Part shown: in pieces, positions 1 through 9,363 of the stretch
Layout: each line of letters starts with the position of its first letter
Position numbering within the stretch: the first letter of the stretch is position 1
Origin: Rana temporaria
Taxonomy: Eukaryota > Chordata > Amphibia > Anura > Ranidae
DNA: 64,000 bases
Assembly: GCF_905171775.1 (NCBI RefSeq)
Contig: NC_053490.1
Coordinates: forward strand, 520,273,060 to 520,337,059
Direction: 5' to 3'
Notes under the pieces: model-generated
Database searches by the model: none
What the model saw: only the letters and a program-made list of their open reading frames with translations
Told to the model about the DNA's origin: nothing
Made by a program: the position numbers and the translations under genes

Positions 1-721
1 TAGCTGAGAACTCAGGTGGGAGGTCCACTGTTATGATAGGACAGTCAAAACTAGAAGCAACGGAAAGCCCCCCCCCCCCCAGTTGCGGAACGCCACCCGC
101 CCACACAACTCATTGGTTGGGGTCTGACTCCCTAGCCTCCTCCATGTGTATGGGCTGCCCCCCCCCCCTGATGGTGGCCCTGCCAGTATCATTATACCCA
201 CAGTAGTGTGGTCGCTTTATGGGGGCACTAGACTGATTTGCCTCACGGCCCAGTCCGCCCCAAGACTGGCGCTACACTAAAAGTGTAGCGCAAGCTATGG
301 GGACACTTTTCGTGCTGCCCCCCTGCAAAGTGCTGCCCTAGGCCTGGGCCTTGTTGGCCTAGGCCAAGATACAGCATTGCATCCAGTTATCCACCTATCC
401 TGCTCTGCATGCTACCTGGTCCTTGCTGGACCTTCATCTGCTGAATGCTGCCAGTCCTTCTCCACCTGCTGCCTGCTGTCTGCCCAGTCCTGGGTCTGCT
501 GTCTCTGCTGTTCCGGCAATCTGACCTGTCTCTGGTGACGCAACTGCTACCTACTGCCACGGCTGACGGAACATTTTACAGGCACTTATTTCTCGCTGCC
601 ACTGTTGCAATGATAGTGGTCACAGAGTCGGGAGAACCATCCCTCTACACGCCAGGCTCTGCCCATAAGGAACGTGACAATTGCATAGATACACTGGTCC
701 GAGCTAGATCAATGTAAGTAT
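1..721. other. Non-coding stretch with a possible hAT-like terminal motif
   Basis: No credible gene is visible. C-runs lie near 70-80 and 160-170. Bases about 320-385 (pattern GCTGCCCTAGGCCTGGGCC, then GGCCTAGGCCAAGAT) resemble the right-terminal region of the nonautonomous hAT element at 6278-7049. They may be a degraded copy of that end. A 90-codon open frame at 445-717 has no recognisable domain and I do not call it a gene. Confidence 0.4.
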
Positions 722-893
722 TAGAGATGAGCTCCGGCGTGTTCGCACAGAGCACGTGCAAAGCCTGCCAGGAAGTCTGCACGGCGCTGTGCTAATCACA
801 GGCAGGGAGACATGGTCCCGATGCTTGGCTGCAGAGATCGGGAAATGTCTCCATGCCTGTGATTACCGCAGCCCCGTGGAGAGCTCATCCCTA
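722..893. mobile_element. Short inverted-repeat transposon (MITE)
   Basis: The ends are inverted copies: TAGAGATGAGCTC at 722-734 and GAGCTCATCCCTA at 881-893, with one mismatch. The interior is also partly self-complementary (CACAGGCAGGGAGACATG near 798 and CATTTCCCG/CATGTCTCC-type pairing to about 865). There is no coding capacity. The superfamily is not determined. Confidence 0.6.
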
Positions 894-986
894 GTAGGTA
901 TACATATCTCATACCTCTGGGATTGCTTTGGAAGCAGGAAGCTGGAAATCACTTTTGCAGTCAAAGATACTTCAGCAATAGTCACT

Positions 987-1193
987 GGGCCGGATTCAGA
1001 TACATTGGCGTATCTGTCCGGCCCGCGTAACGTATCTCCGATACGTTACGCCGCTCTAACTTTGGGCGCAAGTTCTTTATTCACAAAGAACTTGCGCCCT
1101 TAGTTAGAGCGACGTAGCGTATGTGTTGTGGCGTAAGGCCGCGTAATTCAAATGGGGATGTAGGGGGCGTGTTTTATTTAAATTTCCCTTGAC
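987..1193. mobile_element. Left part of a GGGCCAGATTCA-type palindromic MITE
   Basis: It begins GGGCCGGATTCAG and contains a strong inverted repeat: ACGTATCTCCGATACGT, then GGGCGCAAGTTCTTT facing AAAGAACTTGCGCCC. The same layout recurs at 23548, 26239, 31072, 33914, 41780 and 53645. The right half is absent; the sequence passes into hAT interior at about 1194. Confidence 0.6.
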
Positions 1194-1420
1194 CCCGCTG
1201 CCGCCGACTGGTTAATACGGGTGGGGAACATTACAGCTTTCATTTGAATAGCTGTAATGATTCGCGCCGCGCCGCGTATAGACACTCCCCCTTGCTCGGG
1301 TGAACTGTCCAATCCCGAGCAAGGGGAAGTGTCTATACGCAGCGCGGCGCGAAACATTACAGCTATTCAAATGAAAGCTGTAATGTTCCCCGCGAGTATT
1401 AACCAGTCGGCGGCAGCGGG
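1194..1420. repeat. Long near-perfect palindrome (hairpin)
   Basis: CCCGCTGCCGCCGACTGG at the left edge is mirrored by CCAGTCGGCGGCAGCGGG at the right edge. Pairing continues inward through TTAATAC/GTATTAA, GGGGAACATTACAGC and CTTGCTCGGG/CCCGAGCAAG. The loop is about a dozen bases near 1304-1316. It lies inside the hAT-like fragment, immediately before the minisatellite. Confidence 0.8.
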
Positions 1421-1439
1421 GATGCGGCGGGATGCAGGT

Positions 1440-2522
1440 AAGGGGGACATGGCTGGATATGGGGGGGAGACATGGCTGCATGGGGGGAGACATGGCTGCA
1501 TATGGGGGGACATGGCTGGATATGGGGGGAGACATGGCTGCATATGGGGGACATGGCTGGATATGGGGGGGGAGACATGGCTGCATATGGGGGGACATGG
1601 CTGCATGGGGGGGGGACATGGCTGGATATGGGGGGAGACATGGTTGCATATGGGGGGACATGGCTGGATATGGGGGGGACATGGCTGCATATGGGGGGAC
1701 ATGGCTGGATATGGGGGGAGACATGGCTGGATATGGGGGGAGACATGGCTGCATATGGGGGGAGGCATGGCTGCATATGGAGGGACATGGCTGGATATGG
1801 GGGGGACATGGCTGCATATGGGGGGACATAGCTGGATATGGGGGAGACATGGCTGGATATGGGGCGACATGGCTGCATATGGGGGGGACATAGCTGGATA
1901 TGGGGGAGACATGGCTGCATATGGGGGGACATGGATGGATATGGGGGGACATGGCTGGATATGGGGGGACATGGCTGCATATGGGGGGAACATAGCTGGA
2001 TATGGGGGGGACATGGCTGCATATGGGGTGGGACATGGCTGCATATGGGGGGACATGGCTGCATATGGGGGGGACATGGCTGCATATGGGGGGGGGACAT
2101 GGCTGCATATGGGGGGGGGGACATGGCTGCATATGGGGGGACATGGCTGCATATGGGGGGGACATGGCTGCATATGGGGGGGGACATGGCTGCATATGGG
2201 GGGGACATGGCTGCATATGGGGGGACATGGCTGCATATGGGGGGGGACATGGCTGCATCTGTGGGGGGACATGGCTGCATATGGGGGGGGCATGGCTGCA
2301 TATGGGGGGGGACATGGCTGCATTTGTGGAGGGACATGGCTGCATATGGGGGGACATGGCTGCATATGGGGGGGGGACATGGCTGCATATGGGGAGGGAC
2401 ATGGCTGCATATGGGGAGGGACATGGCTGCATATGGGGGGGACATGGCTGCATATGGGGGGACATGGCTGCATATGGGGGGACATGACTGCATTTGTGGA
2501 GGGACATGGCTGCATTTGGGGA
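1440..2522. repeat. G-rich minisatellite, about 20-bp unit
   Basis: Roughly 55 tandem copies of a unit of the form ACATGGCTGCATATGGGGGG, with the G-run varying from about 4 to 10 and frequent GGATAT or GGAGACAT variants. G-run length noise makes unit length fluctuate around 19-21. Open frames on both strands across this block (Met-Ala-Ala-Tyr-Gly-Gly type on +, Pro/His/Cys-rich on -) are consequences of the repeat and are not genes. Confidence 0.95.
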
Positions 2523-2624
2523 CACATTTAAAAAAAAGTATCGGTAATCGGTATCGGCGAGTACTTGAAAAAAAGTATCGGTACTCGTACTCAGTCCTAA
2601 AAAAGTGGTATCGGGACAACCCTA

Positions 2625-2959
2625 ATAATAAGTAGCCAAAAGCAATGCATAGTGTGATACTGCAGTGATTCACATTAGTCGGCACAATAAAACCATCATG
2701 TTCAGTGGCTGTTGAATTGGTGTTCAGGGCGTACACAATGCAGGGGAAAAAACATGAGTCATTTTTTCATACGAAATCGTGTGATTCTCCTTTACAAATG
2801 TTGTGTTCTACAAAGTGTATTATTCTTTGTAAACATTTCATTCTACCAAAAAGAAAAAAAAAATCTAATGCCAAAACGATTTTTTTTTAATTGCATTGAT
2901 TGGTGAAGTGTCTGACACCTTCCGATGTATTCATTGCTGTCTGTGAGATTCTCTTTGTC
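2625..2959. other. No recognised feature
   Basis: AT-rich sequence following the hAT right end. I see no gene, inverted repeat or tandem repeat of note. Confidence 0.5.
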
Positions 2960-3310
2960 TACTGGTCCTGTTAACCAGTTAAGGACCGCCGTGCGACTAA
3001 ATACGTTGGCAGAATGGCACGGCTGGGCATATGGATGTACAGGTACGTCCCCTTTAAGAAGCCCCCCAGTGGGTCGCGAGCACGCCGGCGCGCTCGCGAC
3101 CCGGTCCTGTGCTCCGTCACTGCGCTGGACCCGATCGACGCCGGTGTCACAGAGCTGAAGAACGGGGAGAGGTGAGTGTAAACAAACCTTTCCGTTCTTC
3201 CTAGTGAGCCTGACACTGATCGTCTGTTCCCTGTCATAGGGAACGATGATCAGTGACATTTTACGCCCAGCCACGCCCCCCTACAGTAAGAAACACACAT
3301 TAGGGAACAC
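2960..3310 (-). mobile_element. Fragment of TTAACCACTT-family inverted-repeat element
   Basis: GTTAACCAGTTAAGGACCG near 2969 begins a segment matching, in inverse orientation, the terminal third of the complete elements at 43006-43943 and 50332-51299. Shared motifs are GGCACGGCTGGGCATATGG, CCTTTAAGA and GAACGGGGAGAGGTGAGTG. The inner portion is missing. Confidence 0.6.
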
Positions 3311-3765
3311 TTAAAGCGGAGCTCCACCCTAAAGTGAAACTCCCGCTGATCGGAACCCTCCCCCCTTCCGGTGTCACATTTGACACCTTTCAGGGGGGAG
3401 GGGGTGCAGATACCTGTCTAAAGACAGGTATTTGCACCCACTTCTGGCCACACAGTTTTGGGTAAACTGCGGGCATGACGTCACCTCCCCCCCCCCCCCC
3501 CCCCCCCCGTTGTGTTCTGGGAACACTTGGCTCCCAGTACACAGCGGGAGCCAATCGGCAGGCGTAGCGCGACTCGCACATGCGCCATAGGGAACCGGGC
3601 AGTGAAGCCGGAGCGCTTCACTTCCTGGTTCCCTCACCGAGGATGGCGGGGGGGGGGGCAGCAGAGTGACGAGCGCTGGACTCTGACGCTGGACTCCAGG
3701 ACAGGTAAGTGTCCTAATATTAAAAGTCTTTTAATATTTTTTTTTTCAGCGGACATCCGCTTTAA
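3311..3765. mobile_element. TTAA-flanked MITE (TTAAAGCGGA ends)
   Basis: TTAAAGCGGAGCTCCACCC at 3311 pairs with GGACATCCGCTTTAA ending at 3765. TTAA at both limits fits piggyBac-type target duplication, which is an inference. It contains a 25-base C-run near 3487-3510. It shares its right TTAA with the next element. Confidence 0.65.
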
Positions 3766-4271
3766 AGGGGTTGTAAAGGTAAGAAAAGAAAATCCTAAAT
3801 AGCTTCCTTTACCTTAGTGCAGTCCTCCTTCACTTACCTCATCCTTCCATTTTGCTTTTAAATGTCCTTATTTCTTCTGAGAAATCCTCACTTCCTGTTC
3901 TGCTGTCTGTAACTCCACACAGTAATGTGAGGCTTTCTCCCTGGTGTGGAGTGTCGTGCTCGCCCCCTCCCTTGGACTACAGGAGAGGCAGGATGCCCAC
4001 TAACGCACAGCTCCTTTCTCTATCTGCAACATAGAGAGCATTCTGACTCTCCTGTAGTCCAAGGGAGGGGACGAGCATGACACTACACACCAGGGAGAAA
4101 GCCTCGCATTACTGTGTGGAGTTACAGACAGAAGAAAAGGAAGTGAGGATTTCTCAGAAGAAATGAGGACATTTAAAAGCAAAATGGAAGGATGAGGTAA
4201 GTGAAGGAGGACTGCACTAAGGTAAAGGAAGCTATTTAGGGAAAAAAATTGCACCTTTACAACCCCTTTAA
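3762..4271. mobile_element. Palindromic TTAA MITE, copy 1
   Basis: This is a fold-back element whose left half is the near-exact reverse complement of its right half, with arms of about 230 bp. The ends are TTAAAGGGGTTGTAAAGG and CCTTTACAACCCCTTTAA. The central region includes a CTCCTGTAGTCCAAGGGAGG arm. Copy 2 is at 27254-27765. No transposase is encoded. The short open frames in each arm are mirror images of each other. Confidence 0.85.
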
Positions 4272-4677
4272 GAGCCCTTTCACATTGAGGTGTTTTTCAT
4301 GCGGTACATCGCTAAAAATAGCGCTGCTATACTGCATGAAAAAATCATGCCCTGCAGGCTTCAATGTGAAAGCCCGAAGGCTTTCACACTGAAGCGGTGC
4401 GGTAGCAGGAGCGCTCCAAAAGTCCTGCTAGCCGCATCTTTGGAGCAGTATAGGAGCGGGGTGTTTACCGCTCCTATACCGCGCCTTCCCAATGGGAAAC
4501 CGCGGTAATACCGCCCGCAATGCGGGCGGTATTAACCCTTTTTCGGCCGCTAGCGGGGGTTAAAACCGCACCGCTAGCGCCCAAATATCGCGGTAAATAC
4601 GGCGGTATAGCGGCGCTAAAAATAGCGCGGCTATACCGTCACCGCACCTCCGCTGCCCAATGTGAAAGCAGCCTAAG
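4272..4677. mobile_element. Inverted-repeat MITE (CTTTCACATTG ends)
   Basis: AGCCCTTTCACATTG near 4272 is mirrored by CAATGTGAAAGCAGCC at about 4659-4673. TAAG occurs on both sides and may be the target duplication. The interior is rich in GCGGTA/TACCGC hairpins. Confidence 0.65.
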
Positions 4678-4987
4678 TGCGTCCTAGTGAGTGCTTCTAA
4701 CTGTGTGGGGCGTGGCCTGGCGTGACACGTCACTGATTGTCTGTTCCGATGACAGGGAACAGACGATCACTGACATGCCACTAGGAAGAACGGTGAAAGG
4801 TTTGTTTACACTACACCAAGCGGCGATCGGGTCCGCGGCTTCCGCGGGCGCGGTCACGGAGCTTCGGACCGTGTCGTGAGCGGCGGCGGTGCGCGACCCA
4901 CTGCTGGGTTCTTAAAGGGGACGTATATATACACGTGCCTTTGCCCAGCCATGCCGCTCTGCTGACATATATGTACAGCGACGTTCC
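4678..4987 (+). mobile_element. Right-hand fragment of TTAACCACTT-family element
   Basis: It matches the last third of the 43006-43943 element: GTGCGTCCTAGTGAGTG, GGGGCGTGGC, GACAGGGAACAGACGATCA, CTTAAAGGGGACGTATATA and GCCCAGCCATGCC. It stops at the TTAA shared with the next, complete element. Confidence 0.6.
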
Positions 4988-5962
4988 TTAACCACTTGCC
5001 GACCGCCGCATGTATATGTACGTCCACAGAATGGCACGTACAGGCATATGGGCGTACCTGTACGTCGCCGCCTTTCCGCGGGTCGGGGGTCCGATCGGGA
5101 CCCCCCCGCTACATGTGGCGGTCGGATACCCGCGGGGAGCGATCCGGGACGACGGCGCGGCTATTCGTTTCTAGCCGCCCCCTCGCGATCGCTCCCCGGA
5201 GCTGAAGAACGGGGAGAGCCGTATGTAAACACGGCTTCCCCGTGCTTCACTGTGGCGCTGCATCGATCGTGTGATCCCTTTTATAGGGAGACTCGATCGA
5301 TGACGTCACACCTACAGCCACACCCCCCTACAGTTGTAAACACACACTAGGTGAACCCTTACTCCTACAGCGCCCCCTGTGGTTAACTCCCAAACGGCAA
5401 CTGTCATTTTCACAATAAACAATGCAATTTAAATGCATTTTTTGCTGTGAAAATGACAATGGTCCTAAAAATGTGTCAAAATTGTCCGAAGTGTCCGCCA
5501 TAATGTCGCAGTCACGAAAAAAATCGCTGATCGCCGCCATTAGTAGTAAAAAAAAAAAAATTAATACAAATGCAATAAAACTATCCCCTATTTTGTAAAC
5601 GCTTATTGTGATTTTTTTTTTACCAAAAATAGGTAGAAGAATACGTATCGGCCTAAACTGAGGGAAAAAAAACATTTTATATATGTTTTTGGGGGATATT
5701 TATTATAGCAAAAAGTAAAAAATATTGAATTTTTTTCAAAATTGTCGCTCTATTTTTGTTTATAGCGCAAAAAATAAAAACTGCAGAGGTGATCAAATAC
5801 CACCAAAATAAAGCTCTATTTGTGGGGAAAAAAGGACGCCAATTTTGTTTGGGAGCCACGTCGCACGACCGCGCAATTGTCTGTTAAAGCGACGCAGTGC
5901 CGAATCGCAAGACCTGGCTTGGGCATTTAGCAACAAAATGGTCCGGGGCTTAAGTGGTTTAA
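4988..5962 (-). mobile_element. Complete TTAACCACTT-family nonautonomous element
   Basis: TTAACCACTTGCCGACCGCC starts at 4988 and GGCTTAAGTGGTTTAA ends at 5962, giving about 975 bp with TTAA at both limits. The interior has GATCGATGACGTCA, a TGTCATTTTCACA/TGTGAAAATGACA hairpin and a poly-A/T-rich segment. The 50332-51299 copy is the closest relative in the window. No transposase gene is visible. Confidence 0.75.
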
Positions 5963-6262
5963 ATAGTATGTACTATCTCAGGTACCCAGCATACAGCATC
6001 ATTGTTATTGTGGTGACTGTGACTGACTCTATTACAGAGAACTGATAGAGGGAAAACATGGATGTCCAGAGATAAATCAGGTATGCCACTCCCCAATTTG
6101 TATTTGTATTAGTCTAGTCTGCAGTTCCCTCTCGGGAATTTCCAAATGTTATAAATATTATATTTACATATGAATCAGCCAAGGTGCATTCATTAGATAG
6201 TTTCACAGATTAACCTATTAGGAAACTTAAAACAGAACTCTGGTCACAAAAATTGTATTTAA
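5963..6262. other. No recognised feature
   Basis: AT-rich sequence between two transposons. No gene or clear repeat is seen. Confidence 0.5.
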
Positions 6263-6277
6263 ATACACAGTTGTGCC

Positions 6278-7049
6278 CAGGGCCGGATTTGCTCTCCCTG
6301 CCGCCCCAAGGCCAGGTTCCGCAATGCACCCCCTCCCCGCCAAACAAAACCCCCCCCCCCCCCCAAATCAACGGAGAATGGGCGGCACGGTTAGTTCAAT
6401 TTTTTTTATTTATTTTACTTTTTTATCACTTTTTTTTTTGTAGCTTGTCGCTTACTTTTTTTTATTTTTGTATACATTTCTTATTATTTTCCTTATTATT
6501 TTTCTTATTCTTTACATTTTTATTTTATTAATTTAATTATTATTTATTTATTTTTTATCATTTTTTTTTTCACTTAACTTTTTTGCTATCACACAGGAGA
6601 AAACAATTCCCTGTGTGATAGCAATTGTAGGTGACATGTTCTCTTTATTGACCCTGTCACCTCCAAAACAGGAGTCCTAGCACTGTGCTAGAACTCCTGT
6701 TACAGCTGAGATGGGAAGAGCACAGCTCTCCCCTCTCTCTGTGTACATCGGCAGCAGGAACAGGAGACAGACTCGGTGGCCGGGGGGAGGACGGAGTCCC
6801 GAAGACAGAGCCAGCAAAGAGAGGTATGTGGGGTGGGGGGAGAGGGGAGGACGGACGGGAGCACATATTTTACAAGTGATTTTGGCGACATCGCCGCAAT
6901 CACTTGTTAACGAGCGAGCGGATTCCCCCATAACTTACCACCCTTAACTGTATGTTCCGGGCGTCGGGGGACTCCATGCCACTGCCGCCCCTTGGCGCCC
7001 TGCCGCCCCAAGGCCTGGCCTCAGTGGCCTTGTGGGAAATCCGGGCCTG
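6278..7049. mobile_element. Nonautonomous hAT-like element inside the Tc1 terminus
   Basis: The ends are CAGGGCCGGATTT and AAATCCGGGCCTG. The flanking 8-mers GTTGTGCC (6270-6277) and GTTGTGCT (7050-7057) differ at one base, as an 8-bp hAT target duplication would. Removing the element restores a continuous Tc1 terminus. The interior is T-rich, with a TGCTATCACACAGG/CCTGTGTGATAGCA hairpin near 6583-6624. Confidence 0.8.
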
Positions 7050-7454
7050 GTTGTGCTCATAAGTTTACATACCCTGGCAGAAATGATAATTTTTGGGCCA
7101 TTTTTCAGAGAATATGAATGATAACACAAACACGTTTCTTTCACTCATAATTAGTGTTTGGCTGAAGCCATTTATTATCAATCAACTGTGTTTACTCTTT
7201 TTAAATCATAATCACAACAGAAACTTCCCAAATGACCCTGATCAAAAGTTTACATACCCTGGTGATTTTGGCCTGATAACATGCACACAAGTTGACACAA
7301 AGGGGTTTGAATGGCTATTAAAGGTAACCATCCTCACCTGTGATCTGTTTGCTTGTAATTAGTGTGTGTATAAAAGGCCAATGAGTTTCTGGACTCCTGA
7401 CAGACCCTTGCATCTTTCATCCAGTGCTGCACTGACGTTTCTGGATTCTTAGTC

Positions 7455-7803
7455 ATGAGGAAAGCAAAAGAATTGTCAAAGGATCTGCAGGAAAAGGTAG
7501 TTGAACTGTATAAAACAGGAAAGGGATATAAAACGATATCCAAGGAATTGAGAATGCCAATCAGCAGTGTTCAAACTCTAATCAAGAAGTGGAAAATGAG
7601 GGGTTCTGTTGAAACCAAACCACGGTCAGGTAGACCAACTAAAAAATTTTTAAGCTACAACTACCAGGAAAATTGTTTGGGATGCAAAGAAAAACCCACA
7701 AATAACTTCAGGTGAAATACAGGACTCTCTGGAAACATGTGGTGTGGCTGTTTCTAGATGCACAATAAGGAGGCACTTGAAGAAAGATGGGCTGCATGGT
7801 CGA
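7455..7803 (+). pseudogene. Tc1-like transposase, N-terminal remnant
   Basis: The frame from ATG 7455 encodes a paired-like helix-turn-helix DNA-binding region (starts MRKAKELSKDL; contains KGYKTISKELRMP and IKKWKMRGS) followed by a GRPTK hook motif like the GRPR of Tc1/mariner transposases. The frame drifts after about codon 65 in an A/T-rich run and stops at 7715. Transposase-like sequence continues in another frame to about 7803 and then ends. The whole DDE catalytic domain is absent, so the remnant cannot be an active transposase. A TATA-like TATAAAAGG at about 7370 and the usual Tc1 leader precede it. Confidence 0.8.
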
Positions 7804-7954
7804 AGTATTTGTAGCTGCTGGCTTTTAATATATATATTTATTTTTTTAGGTGGACCTCCGCTTTAAATGCTGTGTAACACAAAACTCCTTATGTCACTTG
7901 CTGCACTCACGTCCTCCAAGTTAAAGGGGTTGTAAAGGTTAATGTTTCTTCACC
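7804..7954. mobile_element. Ends of two TTAA MITEs
   Basis: TAGGTGGACCTCCGCTTTAA (to 7865) is the right end of a TTAAAGCGGA-type MITE. TTAAAGGGGTTGTAAAGG at 7921 is the left end of the palindromic family seen at 3762 and 27254. Both are truncated. Confidence 0.5.
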
Positions 7955-8294
7955 TTAAAGTGAATGTCAACCCAAAATGTGTTATTTATTTTTTTGATGT
8001 CACAATGTAGAGTATAAGATTTCCTACCATCTGTGCCCAGTCTTGCCACACAGAGTTAATCCAGCTCTGAGCAATCCTCTTTTATTGTTCAGTGAAATAA
8101 AACTGATTTACAGAGAAAAACCTTAGTCCCTTCCGCCCCCTTGCTGTGAGTGACAGGTTATTTACATATCTCATGCACTAGCCTGGAGACAGGCATTATT
8201 TTTTAATTCCCACCCCCACTCCTTTTCTGAAGTCATGAGGTTACTTTTCTGGATTTTGACTGGATGTTAGTGATCATAGCAGAATTTAGTGTTG

Positions 8295-8752
8295 GGCCTC
8301 GTACAAATGAGAGGATTTCCGCTGGAAACGGTCCGCCGGACCGTTTCCAGCGGACATTCCTCCTCCGGATTTTGATCTGATGGCTTGTACACACCATCAG
8401 ATTAAAATCCGCGCGGAAAACATCCGCGGTCACGTGTCGCGATGATGACGCGGCGACACTGGAAGGTAAATTCTTCCACGCATGTGTCGAATCATTCCGA
8501 CGCATGCGAGGGATGGGGATCGGACAGACTTATCCGGTGAGTCTGTACAGACGACCGCATAAGTCCGAGGGACAGGATTCCAGCGGATAGATTTCTTAGC
8601 ATGCTAAGAAATTTTTATCCGCTGGGAATCCGTCGGCTGGACAAATGTCCGCCGGAAATTGTCCGCTCGGGCCTACACACGACCGGATCTATCCGCTGGA
8701 ACTGATCCGTGGATAAATCCCAGCGGATAGATCCGGTCGTGTGTACGGGGCC
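8295..8752. mobile_element. Harbinger-like MITE (GGCC..GTAC ends)
   Basis: GGCCTCGTAC at the left and GTGTGTACGGGGCC at the right, with extensive internal inverted repeats of TCCGCTGG/CCAGCGGA type. Compared with the uninterrupted sister sequence at about 49350 (TTTAGTGTAAGGAAT), exactly this segment is extra, and TAA follows its right end. The left flank copy has mutated to TTG. Confidence 0.75.
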
Positions 8753-8896
8753 TAAGGAATACACAGGAAAAAATGCATGTTGACAAGGGGAGTGTAGAGG
8801 AGGGCGGGGAGTCTACTGGCATCACGACTCCACCCACAGAGCTCCAGACAACAGATCCACCCACAGAATCTGCAGTTTTTTAATTTTTTATAACAG

Positions 8897-8901
8897 GGGA
8901 G
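8897..8901. repeat. 5' target-site duplication (gggag)
   Basis: It is identical to gggag at 14156-14160 on the other side of the element, as expected for a 5-bp Ty3/Gypsy integration. Confidence 0.9.
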
Positions 8902-9035
8902 TGTCATGGTCTTACCTCTCTCCTGTCTCCTTCGTTTGACATGTGCTGGCGGCCATCTTGGTTTCTGGGACTCTTGTAGCCTCCCACCCTGCGGCTCCTC
9001 CTTCCCACTGGGAGGAGCTGGATGCCTGGCTCACA

Positions 9036-9075
9036 TATATAGGAGCTCTGTGGCTTCAGTTCCTTGCTTGGTCCT
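9036..9075 (+). promoter_or_regulatory. LTR TATA box and predicted transcript 5' end
   Basis: TATATA occupies 9036-9041. About 30 bp downstream, at 9066-9075, lies GCTTGGTCCT, the exact complement of the primer site at 9353-9362. The spacing is what would be expected if the transcript starts at or very near 9066. The start itself is inferred. Confidence 0.7.
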
Positions 9076-9110
9076 CCTGTGTTCACATGCTTCTAAGACT
9101 GCTGCTGCTT

Positions 9111-9241
9111 CTGGTTCCGATCCTGGCTTCGTCTGACTTCCCTGCTGGTTCCTGATCCTGGCTTCGTCTGACTTCCCTGCTGGTTCCTGATCCTGGCTTC
9201 GTCCGACTACCCTTCTGGTTCCTGACCTCTGGCTTCGCAAG
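9111..9241 (+). repeat. 35-bp tandem repeat inside the LTR
   Basis: About three and a half copies of a CTGGTTCCTGATCCTGGCTT-containing unit; the first two are nearly identical and the last two more diverged. The same block is present in the 3' LTR at about 13916-14046. Confidence 0.85.
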
Positions 9242-9289
9242 ACTCTGTTTAACCATCCGTTTGGACTTTTGCTTTACAGCTTGATTTTC

Positions 9290-9295
9290 AATAAA
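9290..9295 (+). terminator. LTR polyadenylation signal AATAAA
   Basis: Canonical AATAAA, about 225 bp after the predicted transcript start. The functional copy would be the one in the 3' LTR (14095-14100). Confidence 0.75.
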
Positions 9296-9352
9296 GCCTT
9301 CTTATTTTCACTTATCTCTTGTTGTACGTCTGGTTCATGGTTCCGTGACATT

Positions 9353-9362
9353 AGGACCAAGC
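9353..9362 (+). promoter_or_regulatory. Primer-binding site, self-complementary to the transcript 5' end
   Basis: AGGACCAAGC begins 2 nt after the 5' LTR and is a perfect 10-nt reverse complement of GCTTGGTCCT at 9066-9075. I do not recognise it as matching a common tRNA 3' end. In Tf1 and the related sushi group, the first bases of the mRNA fold back and are cleaved to prime minus-strand cDNA. This arrangement matches that scheme. The assignment is inference from sequence. Confidence 0.75.
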
Positions 9363-9363
9363 C

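Larger units (their letters stand above)
1194..2624. mobile_element. hAT-like element fragment carrying a hairpin and a minisatellite
   Basis: The right end (about 2523-2624) has repeated AGTATCGG motifs and finishes ATCGGGACAACCCTA. This is the same right end as the complete hAT-like element at 15423-18612. The left segment (1194-1420) is shared in part with the element starting at 58507, including GTATAGACACTCCC-type sequence. The true left terminus is missing, so this copy is 5'-truncated and joined to a different MITE. Confidence 0.6.
6263..7803 (+). mobile_element. 5' part of a Tc1-like transposon, split by a hAT insertion
   Basis: The inverted-repeat start (CACAGTTGTGC at 6266-6276, continuing TCATAAGTTTACATACCC after 7056) is a typical Tc1-like terminus, and a second AGTTTACATACCCTGG motif follows near 7246. 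A 772-bp element (6278-7049) has landed in the terminus. A transposase remnant starts at 7455. The 3' half of the transposon is missing beyond about 7803. From memory this belongs to a Tc1 lineage widespread in fish, lamprey and frog genomes. Confidence 0.8.
8902..9350 (+). repeat. 5' long terminal repeat
   Basis: A 449-bp LTR with imperfect inverted tips TGTCATGG / CCGTGACA. It holds a TATA box (9036-9041), a predicted transcript start near 9066, a three-copy 35-bp internal repeat (9111-9241) and AATAAA (9290-9295). The short open frames inside are repeated exactly in the 3' LTR and have no recognisable product. Confidence 0.95.

Noticed and set aside
1212..2736. Several 380-445 codon frames on both strands
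   Set aside because: Artefacts of the 20-bp array and the adjacent hairpin.
8904..9240. Short open frames within the LTRs as accessory genes
   Set aside because: They repeat exactly in the 3' LTR and have no recognisable product; they are ordinary LTR sequence.
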